From assembly GCA_963991145.1 (NCBI GenBank), contig CAXDOZ010000004.1, positions 1 through 50,214 of the forward strand: a stretch of DNA of 50,214 nt, in the 5' to 3' direction. The position numbers were made by a program, and so were the translations under genes. The notes under the pieces are model-generated. The model saw nothing but the letters and a program-made list of their open reading frames with translations, made no database searches and was not told the DNA's origin. Of the stretch, positions 1 to 7,632 are shown piece after piece; within the stretch, counting starts at the first letter, position 1, and each line of letters opens with the position of its first letter. The DNA comes from CAXDOZ01 sp963991145 (GTDB taxonomy: Bacteria > Bacteroidota > Bacteroidia > Chitinophagales > JABDMM01).

Positions 1-20
1 CATTCCTCCTATCCTTCTTT

Positions 21-68
21 CCGCCTATCCGCCTATCCGCCTATCCGCCTATCCGCCTATCCGCCTAT
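21..68. repeat. Tandem array of six perfect 8-bp CCGCCTAT units
   Basis: Six exact head-to-tail copies of the octamer CCGCCTAT are seen, with degenerate CCTAT copies just before them (8-20). The array lies about 70 bases beyond the stop codon of the minus-strand gene that ends at 139. Two other octamer arrays of different sequence occur in this window (11211 and 41122), also just after stop codons. The function is unknown. The unit length of 8 is not a multiple of 3, which fits a non-coding position. Confidence 0.95.
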
Positions 69-138
69 TGTGTCCTCCCTAACTTTTGCGCAGGTAGATC
101 ACAATATCCAAATACCACAATACCAAATTAAAATGTGA

Positions 139-1200
139 TCAGTCCCATTTCAGCCCTGCCACGATCGGATAGTGATCTGAAAGATCCTCATGGAGAGTTT
201 TGTAATTGAGCACTTTTAACTCATCCGAAGGCAGGATGAAATCTATTCGAAGGATCGGGAAGCTCAATTCATTATAGGTCTGGCCAAATCCCATTCCTTT
301 TCTCACAAATGCATCATTGAGGTCGCCCTTGATAGTTGAATAGGTATAAGACATTGGCCCATCGTTGAAGTCCCCACAGACAAGCACGGGATAGGGGCTT
401 CCTTCTATTGAGTCCTGAAGTTGCTCGGCTTGCTTTGCTCTGGTTTCGAGTCCTCGATTTAATTTAAAAACGATCTTTCTGGTTCCTTCAGGTTGATTCC
501 CCTGAGGAGAGTTTAGATAATCGTAATCGTCATAACCAAGATTGATCGACTGCAAATGGACATTGAATACTCGAAGCGTATCACCCTTCACCAAAAGATC
601 CGCATACATCGCCGTATTATTCTTTGATTCAAGGAGCGGAATAGCCTGCCAATCAAGAATTGGAAACTTACTAAAGAGAGCTACTCCAAACCTCGAGCCT
701 TGTTGATCGAAGGTGGTGGCAAATGCATAATCGCTTTCCCCCATTGCATCCTCGATAGCTGCGATGTTTAAATGCTCACCTCTATCTGCATCGTAGAACT
801 CCTGAAAGCATGCAATATCGGGCTGTTCATCGCGCACAAGCTTGATGATCTCAACCCTTGCATTTGGATTTTCATTCCAGTCGTAGAGGTCAAAATTCTT
901 GACATTATAGCTCATGATCTTGAACTCCTCCTCTGCTGATTTCCCAAAGGAGAAGCTAAACGTCCTGAAAAGAAAAGGTCCAAATGCGGCAAAAACAATA
1001 ACTGATATCCAGGCTAGCTTCCTGTCGATCATTAGCCAGGACATGAAAGCGATAAGGTTTAATATCAGAACAAGAGGGAAGAAGAAGCCAAAATAAGCGG
1101 GGATCTTAGTGCTAACCGGCGAGGTATAGTTTGCCAGGATGCCAAGCACGCCGGCGACAATCACTAATATGTGAGCAAAGAGCAAAACCTTTCGAGCCAT
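139..1200 (-). CDS. Membrane-anchored endonuclease/exonuclease/phosphatase family protein
   Basis: 353 residues. Three hydrophobic segments (about 5-25, 35-58, 62-80) precede a catalytic domain of the EEP (DNase I-like, metal-dependent phosphoesterase) fold. Its hallmarks are visible in order: MSYNVKNF (96-103), QEF with the metal-binding Glu134, NVHLQS (213-218), GDFND (276-280) and LSDHYPIV (340-347) with the catalytic Asp-His. The residues needed for hydrolysis are therefore present; the substrate (DNA, phospholipid headgroup or other phosphodiester) cannot be told from sequence. The topology suggests the domain is tethered to the inner membrane. It starts 3 bases after the stop of the upstream rhomboid gene, so it is probably the last gene of the operon that begins at 5079. 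The ATG is preceded closely by that stop, and no better start is visible. Confidence 0.88.
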   Translation of the reverse strand: MARKVLLFAHILVIVAGVLGILANYTSPVSTKIPAYFGFFFPLVLILNLIAFMSWLMIDRKLAWISVIVFAAFGPFLFRTFSFSFGKSAEEEFKIMSYNVKNFDLYDWNENPNARVEIIKLVRDEQPDIACFQEFYDADRGEHLNIAAIEDAMGESDYAFATTFDQQGSRFGVALFSKFPILDWQAIPLLESKNNTAMYADLLVKGDTLRVFNVHLQSINLGYDDYDYLNSPQGNQPEGTRKIVFKLNRGLETRAKQAEQLQDSIEGSPYPVLVCGDFNDGPMSYTYSTIKGDLNDAFVRKGMGFGQTYNELSFPILRIDFILPSDELKVLNYKTLHEDLSDHYPIVAGLKWD

Positions 1201-1203
1201 AGA

Positions 1204-2148
1204 TCAATCTTCGTTACTGACCTTGAAGAGAAATTCTTTCTCTTCTGAGCTTAGCGATTCGTATCCAGAGTCGCCGATCTTATCTAAGATACTGTCTAAC
1301 TTTTGTTGTTTGGAGCTGCTATCTTTTGTTGCGGCTTTCGCCTTGCGTCTCCTATTGGCTTGCTTGGTTTTCTTGTTTGGATCTTTGTGAATTATTCGTG
1401 GCCTTTTAGAAAAAAGGTTTCCTCTTAGGTCAGCTGCCCAGTCAAAGAATCTGTTCAACCAGCCCCCCAGATCTCTACCTTCTTTTAGTTGCTGCATGTA
1501 AAGTGCGCCAAAAGCAGCACCTCCGATATGCGCGATCGACCCTCCGGAATTGCCTCCCGGAATAGAGATGATATCCAGGATCAGAATAAAGAAAGCGATG
1601 TATTTGATCTTAACTCCTCCAAAGAAGATAAGTCTTACCTCATAGTTTGGCACTAGCACAACTGTAGCAAAAACTATCGCCATAACTGCAGCACTCGCTC
1701 CAACTCCCAAGGCTGTTGCCCCATCAAATACCGGGAAGATATTGTAGGCAAGGATCATTAAGAAGGCTCCACTTAATCCTCCAAGAAGATAGATCGGCAA
1801 GACCTGACGATTGGATTGGAAGCTTAAGAAGATCCTACCAAACCAGTAAAGCCAAAGCATATTGAAAAGGATATGCAGTATTCCACCAAAGAAACTCCCC
1901 GGTGCAAATGAATGCATAAACATATGGGTGATCAAAGACCATGGCTGCTTGACCAGCTCTTTTAGATCTGTGGCAAGATATAGCTTGGACGTGATGGTAT
2001 TGTACAGATCAGGTTTCGCCATCAACCACAGTGATACATAGGTGATCACCTGAAGGATGAAAACTGCAACGTTTACATAGATCAACTTCGTGATCATGTC
2101 ACCGTTCTGAAACCTGTACTTAATATTTTCCCAGCCGCTTTGCTGCAT
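1204..2148 (-). CDS. Rhomboid family intramembrane serine protease (first of a tandem pair)
   Basis: 314 residues with six or so membrane segments. Rhomboid hallmarks are visible: HMFMHS (75-80), HILFNMLWLYWFG (92-104), GASA (150-153) holding the predicted nucleophile Ser152, and AHIGG (206-210) with the catalytic His207. The family usually has GxSG; here the last position is Ala, so the Ser-His dyad is kept but the motif is slightly altered. The C-terminal 85 residues are a basic, Lys/Arg-rich cytoplasmic tail with several KR-rich runs, longer than in the neighbour. The start codon overlaps the stop of the upstream rhomboid gene by one base (TAATG), which suggests translational coupling. Substrates are unknown; rhomboids cleave membrane proteins within or near their transmembrane segment. 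Confidence 0.92.
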   Translation of the reverse strand: MQQSGWENIKYRFQNGDMITKLIYVNVAVFILQVITYVSLWLMAKPDLYNTITSKLYLATDLKELVKQPWSLITHMFMHSFAPGSFFGGILHILFNMLWLYWFGRIFLSFQSNRQVLPIYLLGGLSGAFLMILAYNIFPVFDGATALGVGASAAVMAIVFATVVLVPNYEVRLIFFGGVKIKYIAFFILILDIISIPGGNSGGSIAHIGGAAFGALYMQQLKEGRDLGGWLNRFFDWAADLRGNLFSKRPRIIHKDPNKKTKQANRRRKAKAATKDSSSKQQKLDSILDKIGDSGYESLSSEEKEFLFKVSNED

Positions 2149-2849
2149 TAGTAGAATGTTTGCTTATCTCTTTTCCAAAGTAGCAACAGTATAACTCCAA
2201 AAAGCATGCCGCCAAGGTGGGCAAAATGGGCTACGTTGTCTCCACTAAAACGTTGGAATCCAAGATATAGCTCTATCAATCCATAGCCAATTACAAAGTA
2301 CTTAGCCTTGATAGGTATTGGAAGAAACAGCAACATGAGCTCAGTGTTCGGGAAAAGCATTCCAAATGCAAGAAGCAATCCAAAGAGTGCACCGGAAGCA
2401 CCCACAACCGGGGTGAAGTACAATCTGCTTAACTCTTCCATTTCAGCGGCTCCCAGAGATGCCAGGTCTGCGCTATTTGCAAAGATGGTTCCGGCAACTG
2501 AATACACGTCAAATGCTGTTGCTGCCATCCATAAGAAAGAGGCCCCTAATCCTGTGAAGAAATAATAGAAAAGGAATTTTTTTGGACCCCATACGCGCTC
2601 GAGAATAGAACCGAAGAGCCACAATCCATACATGTTGAATAGAATGTGTGTGATGCCTCCATGCATGAACATTGAGGTTGCGATCTGAAAAGGTTTGAAT
2701 GCCTCTGAATCAAAATAATAGAGTCCGAGAGTTCGAATAAGGTCAAGATTGAACGTGTAGGCACCTCCAAGCGTGGCGATAAACATCACGACATTGATAA
2801 GGATTAAATTCTTTACTGCGTGATTGTCTCTCTGATAGGCTTGATACAT
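2148..2849 (-). CDS. Rhomboid family intramembrane serine protease (second of a tandem pair)
   Basis: 233 residues, all-membrane core without the long basic tail of its neighbour. Motifs: SMFMHGGITHILFNM (59-73), canonical GASG (150-153) with nucleophile Ser152, and AHLGG (210-214) with His211. It appears fully catalytic. It lies 32 bases after the mutL stop and overlaps the next rhomboid gene by one base, so the pair is probably translated together. The two proteins are only distantly alike outside the motifs, so this may be an old duplication or two separate rhomboid types. Paired rhomboids after mutL are, from memory, common in Flavobacteriales; no link of rhomboids to mismatch repair is implied. 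Confidence 0.94.
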   Translation of the reverse strand: MYQAYQRDNHAVKNLILINVVMFIATLGGAYTFNLDLIRTLGLYYFDSEAFKPFQIATSMFMHGGITHILFNMYGLWLFGSILERVWGPKKFLFYYFFTGLGASFLWMAATAFDVYSVAGTIFANSADLASLGAAEMEELSRLYFTPVVGASGALFGLLLAFGMLFPNTELMLLFLPIPIKAKYFVIGYGLIELYLGFQRFSGDNVAHFAHLGGMLFGVILLLLWKRDKQTFY

Positions 2850-2881
2850 AGAATAGAAAAGCCGAAGGGGTGAAAAATGTT

Positions 2882-4714
2882 CTATCCGTTCTGGCCAAAT
2901 CTATCAGCCAGTTCAGCGAGGTCAAATGTAATAAATGTGGCTTTGCCGTTTGGAGAGGTATAAGGTGCGGAACATGCAAACAGTTCATCGGTCAGAGCAC
3001 GCATTTCTCTTTCGCTCAAAACCTTGCCTGATTTAATGCAGGAACTGTAAGCCATCGCCCTTGCCAGACTATCTCTCTTGTCCAGCTTTTCAATCTGCAA
3101 ATTGGTTTTGTACTGCTCGAGCAAACTCTCAACCATCTGCGCTTCATTACCTTCAGAAATATCATTCGGGTAGCCCTGAATAACAAAGCTGTTCTGACCA
3201 AAATCCTGAATATCAAATCCCATTGCATTCAGATCCGGAATTACCTCCTTTAGCAATTCAGCATCTCCCCGGTCTAGCTCAAGAGTTTGGGGAAAAAGGC
3301 TTCTCTGAGAGCTTCCTTTATTCTTATCGAGAGCATCCAGATACTTCTCGTACAATATTCTTTGATGGGCAGATTGTTGGTCAATGAGAATAAAGCCGCT
3401 TCGAATCTGACTTAAAATATATCGCTGATGTAACTGGACCGGAGCAGGTGCCTCTGCCTTGTTGGCACCATTCAGTGCATCGTCCGACATCCCGCTTTGA
3501 AGAGTCACACTTCCATCGTCCGTAATTCTTGCAAGATCATCCTGCCCCAATTGATACAGATCTCCCCAGCTCTTTAGATTGTCCTGCTCCAGCTTGCTCT
3601 TTTTTGGCATCTGTGGCATTGCTGGAAAACTGCTCGAAACATCCTTTGGCTGAGAGAGGTCATTTCTGAATGACTGGAAAGTATCAAAGCCGGTTTCCCT
3701 ATCGAAGTCCAGCGTTGGAGTTAAGCTAAACTGAGCAAGTGAATGCTTCGCTCCGGCGTGAATGAAATGATAAACGAGTTTCTCATCCTCAAACTTGATC
3801 TCCTGCTTGGTGGGATGCACATTTACATCGATCACCTTAGGATCGATATCAATGAATATTGCAAAAAATGGAAATTGATCCTTTGGAATTAGCTCTGAAT
3901 AAGCATTGAAGACAGCGTGGTTTAAATAAGCACTCTTAATGAATCGCTTGTTCACGAAAAAGTACTGATCACCTCTTGTTTTCTTGGCGTATTCAGGCTT
4001 CCCGATGTAACCCGTGACAGCTATGTTATCGCTTACCTCTTCAATCGGGACCAATCTTTCTGCATGGTTCTTTCCAAGAATGGATACGATCCGTTGTTTG
4101 AGATTTCCTGCTGTTAAGTGGTAAACCTCATGCCCATTATTGATCAAATGAAAGGATACTCCCGGATGGGCTAAAGCGATTCGATGAAACTCCTCAAAGA
4201 TGTGCTTGCTTTCGACTGCGTCGGATTTAAGAAAGTTCCTTCTCGCTGGCACATTGAAGAAGAGATTCTTAATTGAAATTGAAGTTCCTGCTGCGCTCTG
4301 GCAAGCTTCCTGCTTCTTGATCTCTCCTCCTTCAATAATTATTCTGGTCCCAAGGTCTTTATCTGCTTCCCGGGTCTTTAATTCTACCTGGGCGATTGAT
4401 GCGATAGAAGCCAAAGCTTCGCCTCTGAATCCTTTTGTTTGAATATTGAACAGATCATCTACGCAGCGGATCTTAGAGGTGGCGTGCTTTTCAAAGCTTA
4501 ACCGGGCATCGGTTTCACTCATGCCACAGCCATTATCTACCACCTGGATCAATGCTTTACCGGCATTCTTTATGATCAGTTGAACTTCAGTTGCCCCGGA
4601 GTCGATGGAGTTTTCCATCATCTCTTTAACCGCAGATGCCGGGCGCTGAATCACCTCACCAGCAGCAATCTGATTTGCAATGTTATCGGGTAGTAACTGA
4701 ATGATGTTGGCCAT
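2882..4714 (-). CDS. mutL: DNA mismatch repair protein MutL
   Basis: 610 residues, normal length for MutL. It links mismatch recognition by MutS to downstream strand removal. The N-terminal GHKL ATPase is complete: VKEMMENSIDSGA (29-41) with catalytic Glu and Mg-binding Asn35, DNGCGM (60-65), GFRGEALASI (95-104), NVPARRNFL (154-162) and DVNVHPTKQEIKF (296-308). A linker (about 330-425) leads to the C-terminal dimerisation domain. Most MutL proteins outside Dam-methylating Gammaproteobacteria carry an endonuclease motif DQHA(x)2E(x)4E. Here the matching stretch is DQQSAHQRILYE (445-456), with His, Ala and the first Glu replaced, and the usual CPHGRP is SPNGKAT (587-593). It probably lacks the classic nicking centre. 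The gene is second in the operon starting at 5079, 5 bases after the first gene. Confidence 0.97.
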   Translation of the reverse strand: MANIIQLLPDNIANQIAAGEVIQRPASAVKEMMENSIDSGATEVQLIIKNAGKALIQVVDNGCGMSETDARLSFEKHATSKIRCVDDLFNIQTKGFRGEALASIASIAQVELKTREADKDLGTRIIIEGGEIKKQEACQSAAGTSISIKNLFFNVPARRNFLKSDAVESKHIFEEFHRIALAHPGVSFHLINNGHEVYHLTAGNLKQRIVSILGKNHAERLVPIEEVSDNIAVTGYIGKPEYAKKTRGDQYFFVNKRFIKSAYLNHAVFNAYSELIPKDQFPFFAIFIDIDPKVIDVNVHPTKQEIKFEDEKLVYHFIHAGAKHSLAQFSLTPTLDFDRETGFDTFQSFRNDLSQPKDVSSSFPAMPQMPKKSKLEQDNLKSWGDLYQLGQDDLARITDDGSVTLQSGMSDDALNGANKAEAPAPVQLHQRYILSQIRSGFILIDQQSAHQRILYEKYLDALDKNKGSSQRSLFPQTLELDRGDAELLKEVIPDLNAMGFDIQDFGQNSFVIQGYPNDISEGNEAQMVESLLEQYKTNLQIEKLDKRDSLARAMAYSSCIKSGKVLSEREMRALTDELFACSAPYTSPNGKATFITFDLAELADRFGQNG

Positions 4715-4719
4715 TAGGG

Positions 4720-5079
4720 CTAACCTCGATTATTTTCTCTTATGAATAGTATTAACAGTAAGAAGACCAATACAAGAGCTATAATGCCATTGAGGTCAAA
4801 TTGATAATAGACAAAAAGAACAGCAAAAATTGAAAGTAGTAGCACGAGCTTTAACCTTCCCCTTTGCTTTTTAGAGCCAGTTCTTTCCGACCAGGTTTGG
4901 TCTTCACTGTCGTCTTGCGAAGATACTCTTCCTTTAAGAATTTTAGAGCCTGAACGGAAGTTCATTCGACCTACCGGTTTGTGGTCGAAGCGTTCTCTGT
5001 CCTGATCGTAGAATCTGGATTTGTAATCGAACTGCTTATTCTTGGCTACTCGGCCAAATGAGGATCCAAATAACTTCAT
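4720..5079 (-). CDS. Small basic membrane protein, uncharacterised
   Basis: 119 residues. The first ~80 are hydrophilic and strongly charged (Arg, Lys, Asp), with no recognised domain. The C-terminus holds two adjacent hydrophobic segments (about 76-93 and 98-113) and ends with a short charged tail. It therefore looks like a two-helix inner-membrane protein with a cytoplasmic basic domain. It is the first gene of the mutL operon, 5 bases upstream of mutL. I recall small proteins at this place beside mutL in flavobacteria carrying the misleading database name 'riboflavin synthase subunit beta'; nothing here resembles a riboflavin synthase. Function unknown. Confidence 0.75.
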   Translation of the reverse strand: MKLFGSSFGRVAKNKQFDYKSRFYDQDRERFDHKPVGRMNFRSGSKILKGRVSSQDDSEDQTWSERTGSKKQRGRLKLVLLLSIFAVLFVYYQFDLNGIIALVLVFLLLILFIRENNRG

Positions 5080-5128
5080 CTTTTATATTGAACATGCCCA
5101 AAAAAGGCTAGTTCACAGCTTAGGCTGT

Positions 5129-5136
5129 CAAAGTTA
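5129..5136 (-). promoter_or_regulatory. Candidate -7 box (TAACTTTG) for the mutL operon
   Basis: On the minus strand TAACTTTG matches the Bacteroidota -7 consensus TAnnTTTG, about 50 bases before the first start codon of the operon (5079). No clear -33 TTG is seen at the best spacing, so this is a motif match only. Confidence 0.4.
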
Positions 5137-5162
5137 TGTAAAGATGATTGTTGGAATGGGGT

Positions 5163-5199
5163 AAAAAAAAGAAAAGCGAGTTGCTCATGCTCGCTTTTC
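5163..5199 (-). terminator. Rho-independent terminator (minus strand) in a non-coding gap
   Basis: A perfect 10-bp stem (5171-5180 with 5190-5199, loop of 9) is followed on the minus strand by eight Ts (5170-5163). It is about 110 bases beyond another terminator-like hairpin that directly follows the receiver-PAS gene, so it may end a separate short transcript or serve as backup. The same stem without a T-run would be weak on the plus strand. Confidence 0.75.
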
Positions 5200-5300
5200 C
5201 CTAACTAACTAAAACCGGGTACTATGAAAACCCCTTGGATATCTCCCTGCTCAAGGGAGATACATACTTATACTACGATGAGAGAAAAAGGTTACGTTTT
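5200..5300 (-). ncRNA. Candidate small RNA or structured element between two terminators
   Basis: The ~100 bases between the two minus-strand terminators hold a perfect 9-bp inverted repeat (5240-5248 with 5254-5262, five-base loop) and a low-complexity stretch with CTAACTAACT (5200-5209). No convincing open reading frame or TAnnTTTG box is visible here. A short minus-strand RNA ending at the terminator at 5163 would contain this hairpin. This is inference from structure only. Confidence 0.25.
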
Positions 5301-5304
5301 GCTG

Positions 5305-5336
5305 AAAAAAAATTCGAAAATCCGCCCGAAGGGCGA
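5305..5336 (-). terminator. Rho-independent terminator after the receiver-PAS gene
   Basis: Reading the minus strand, CGCCC-TTC-GGGCG (5335-5323) forms a stem closed by a C(UUCG)G-type loop; a stretch rich in T follows, with eight Ts at 5312-5305. It begins about 10 bases after the stop codon at 5345. The 13-base palindrome recurs at 11248-11260. Confidence 0.65.
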
Positions 5337-5344
5337 AGAAGCCC

Positions 5345-6082
5345 TTAAAGACGGGAGGTTACACCTTTTATTATACCCTCCTCTCTATCATATCTGATCT
5401 TAGTAAGAAAATAGGCATTGAAGTAAGCGACCTTTTCCATTCGATGCTTAACTCTAAAGACTTGCTCATTGGAAACTGCTTTTGCCCAGATCTCTTTGAA
5501 CTCGGAAAGATCATCCTGGTGAATCCGCTTGTAAAAATTTTCGAGATCAGATCTATCGAACTCCCCCAGATTGAAAGCTTCAATAGTTTCTGCAGACCAT
5601 TGCATCATTGTATTTCCAAGATTCAATGTCCATGTATAGAGTTCTCCAATCTCGATCAGGTCTCTTGCTATCTTTTCATTTCTTCTAAACTGCTTTTTGA
5701 GCCGGAATCGCTCGATAGAGTAGTTGATGGACCTATAGAGGGTTTGACTATCGTAATGATCTTTCATCAATAGATCCTGAGCACCGAGCCTGATCGCTTC
5801 GAATCCGCTTTGCTCATCTTCAAATCCAGTGATCACGATCAACGGAATTGAGCTGTACTTTTTAAGAAGGATCTTTAGCCCTTCGGGCTGATCTACATCC
5901 GGCAATCTCATATCCATCAGAATGAGATCAAACTCATTCTCAGAAAGAGCGGCAACTCCGTCATAGAAATTAGCAGAGTGGTGAACAGAGATCTTAATCC
6001 TTTCGATATCCTCAAGGTAGATCTTGGCCAGTTCAGCATCGGCAAAATCATCTTCGATAAGTAAAACTCGCAGTGAATTCAT
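5345..6082 (-). CDS. Response regulator: receiver domain plus PAS-like domain
   Basis: 245 residues from the ATG at 6082 (a TTG two codons earlier is also in frame). Residues ~4-125 form a CheY-like receiver domain with all functional residues: acidic pair Asp-Asp in LIEDD, phospho-acceptor Asp in LMDMRLPD (about 57), Thr in VITGF and Lys in LMKDH. The rest (~135-245) resembles a PAS-3 sensor domain, with MQWSAET, RIHQDDLSEF and a final KGVTSRL. There is no kinase, DNA-binding or cyclase output domain, so it is a single-step signalling adaptor or an orphan regulator. No histidine kinase is nearby. It is transcribed away from the helical protein gene that starts at 6182, and the shared ~100-base gap may hold both promoters. 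Confidence 0.88.
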   Translation of the reverse strand: MNSLRVLLIEDDFADAELAKIYLEDIERIKISVHHSANFYDGVAALSENEFDLILMDMRLPDVDQPEGLKILLKKYSSIPLIVITGFEDEQSGFEAIRLGAQDLLMKDHYDSQTLYRSINYSIERFRLKKQFRRNEKIARDLIEIGELYTWTLNLGNTMMQWSAETIEAFNLGEFDRSDLENFYKRIHQDDLSEFKEIWAKAVSNEQVFRVKHRMEKVAYFNAYFLTKIRYDREEGIIKGVTSRL

Positions 6083-6181
6083 TCTCAATGCCTAATTTAT
6101 ATCTTTAATTAAAGCGCTGATCGAAAAGTGAATTTTTGGTCGCCCCGATCTACCAACAACATTACAAATTCCAGTTCTCGA

Positions 6182-7555
6182 ATGAATAACCTCTGGAGGT
6201 TTTTGCAACAACTCAATAGTGAGGAAATGAACAGATTATCTGATCTGAACCTCAAAGGCACTGAAAGGAAAGTGCTTGAGATCTTGTTGCTTTCGAGTCA
6301 TGAGAAGATCACCAGACATGCTGGTTTTCTTGAGATGAAACCCAGTCATTTTTACAAGGCATCTTCAGTTATTCTTCACAAAACATATTCTCTCTACTGC
6401 GATAATGATTTCGAGCTGATGATCTTTTTGGCAAGGAAGGGATTGGACCGACACCTGGAAATGACATTTAACAAGCTCCTTCCATACTATGAGGAAATTG
6501 GGGGAAAGGAGCTTCAGGATTTTTATCGCTTTTCGTTCAGAGCATTTTCATTCGAAGGCTTCAAAGGGAAATTCATTGACAGGATCGAGTTCCTGGGTGA
6601 GCGCTTGCGCAAAATGCTTTGGGATGAGAATAGAGATCTTGCACTTTCTGTTCAGGTTGTCTCAAGATGGCATAGAACGAGGGTAGAAGATATAAGTCAT
6701 TTGAGCAGCGAGGAGGAATGTAAGTTCATAAAGAAGATGGAGAAGAAGATCGATCCCGATCAATCGATCCAGCTTCCATTTTACCTGAACCGACTAAAAT
6801 CCAGATACTACATTCTATTTGAGAATTATCGTGACAAAGCCTTGAACTGTCTCAAAGAAGCTCTGGCCTGGCAGCAAACTCACCTTGACAACTTTGAGGA
6901 ACGAGAGAAAGAATCTCTGTTTCTTGAGTTGGCAGATCTATATTTTGAGATCAATCGCTTTGAGCAAGCTTTGCCTATCTATAAAAGTCGAATACCCAAT
7001 GGCAGACGGATTGCTGAGAATTACCCATTTCATATGCTCAACTTTCTGGACCTTCTAATGATCAGAAAGGAATTCAAACTAGCCAATAAGATCTTAGATG
7101 ATCTGATAGGTGTAAAGGGATATCTGCTGAAACGCTTTTATGTGGACCAATTCAAGATCAGTTTTTTGAAGCTAAAGCTGATGGAAGGTTCTTATTCAGA
7201 AGCATTTGACCTGATCCATCCTCTATCGATGAGTATTGAAAAAGATGGTGGAGATGGGCTCAGAATAGCCCTTAGACAGCTGGAAACCATTTACTTTGCT
7301 TTGATCAAGGATAATCATCTTGTTACGAGCCTTTTAAAGAAGAATTTGAAGTTCCTTCAACGAAGAGGTAAAATGGCAGGAGCCGATAAGGATATTGACT
7401 TCTTTAGATTGGTACACGCTTTGGTCAATAATGAAGGAGAGATCCCGGATCGAAGAAATCTTCCTGAGAAGATGGTTGAATTCCAAAGGGGTAAAACAGC
7501 GGTTCTTGGTAGATTGCTCTACAGACTTAGAAAGGAATATCAGATCGCAGCCTAG
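6182..7555 (+). CDS. Large helical protein with TPR-like segment, uncharacterised
   Basis: 457 residues from the ATG at 6182; a GTG at 6128 would add 18 polar residues and is less likely. No signal peptide or membrane segment is seen, so it is probably cytoplasmic. The protein is rich in Leu, Lys, Glu and Phe and appears almost all-helical. A stretch near residues 255-300 (ELADLYFEINRFEQALPIY) looks like a single tetratricopeptide repeat, and others may be degenerate. I do not recognise the family. Its divergent pairing with a receiver-PAS gene hints at a shared signalling role, but this is inference. Two Cys at most and no catalytic motif are visible, which favours a scaffold or interaction role. 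Confidence 0.7.
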   Translation: MNNLWRFLQQLNSEEMNRLSDLNLKGTERKVLEILLLSSHEKITRHAGFLEMKPSHFYKASSVILHKTYSLYCDNDFELMIFLARKGLDRHLEMTFNKLLPYYEEIGGKELQDFYRFSFRAFSFEGFKGKFIDRIEFLGERLRKMLWDENRDLALSVQVVSRWHRTRVEDISHLSSEEECKFIKKMEKKIDPDQSIQLPFYLNRLKSRYYILFENYRDKALNCLKEALAWQQTHLDNFEEREKESLFLELADLYFEINRFEQALPIYKSRIPNGRRIAENYPFHMLNFLDLLMIRKEFKLANKILDDLIGVKGYLLKRFYVDQFKISFLKLKLMEGSYSEAFDLIHPLSMSIEKDGGDGLRIALRQLETIYFALIKDNHLVTSLLKKNLKFLQRRGKMAGADKDIDFFRLVHALVNNEGEIPDRRNLPEKMVEFQRGKTAVLGRLLYRLRKEYQIAA

Positions 7556-7575
7556 GAAAATCAACATTTGACTGT

Positions 7576-7594
7576 AAACAAGTAGATCTTGTTT
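7576..7594. promoter_or_regulatory. Inverted repeat upstream of the GH3 gene
   Basis: AAACAAG and CTTGTTT form a perfect 7-bp inverted repeat with a five-base centre, 38 bases before the GH3 start and 20 bases after the previous stop. No T-run follows, so it may be an operator rather than a terminator. Weak evidence. Confidence 0.25.
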
Positions 7595-7632
7595 GGGAAC
7601 TGAAAGCTTCTAATAGAAATTACTTTTACAGG

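Noticed and set aside
21..68. Octamer arrays considered as CRISPR
   Set aside because: Units are 8 bases without spacers, far from the 24-48 base repeats of CRISPR, and no cas genes are present.
5224..5397. A 57-codon plus-strand ORF starting at ATGAAAACCCC
   Set aside because: It overlaps the 3' end of the receiver-PAS gene on the other strand and covers both hairpins. The protein has no recognisable features, so it was not called.
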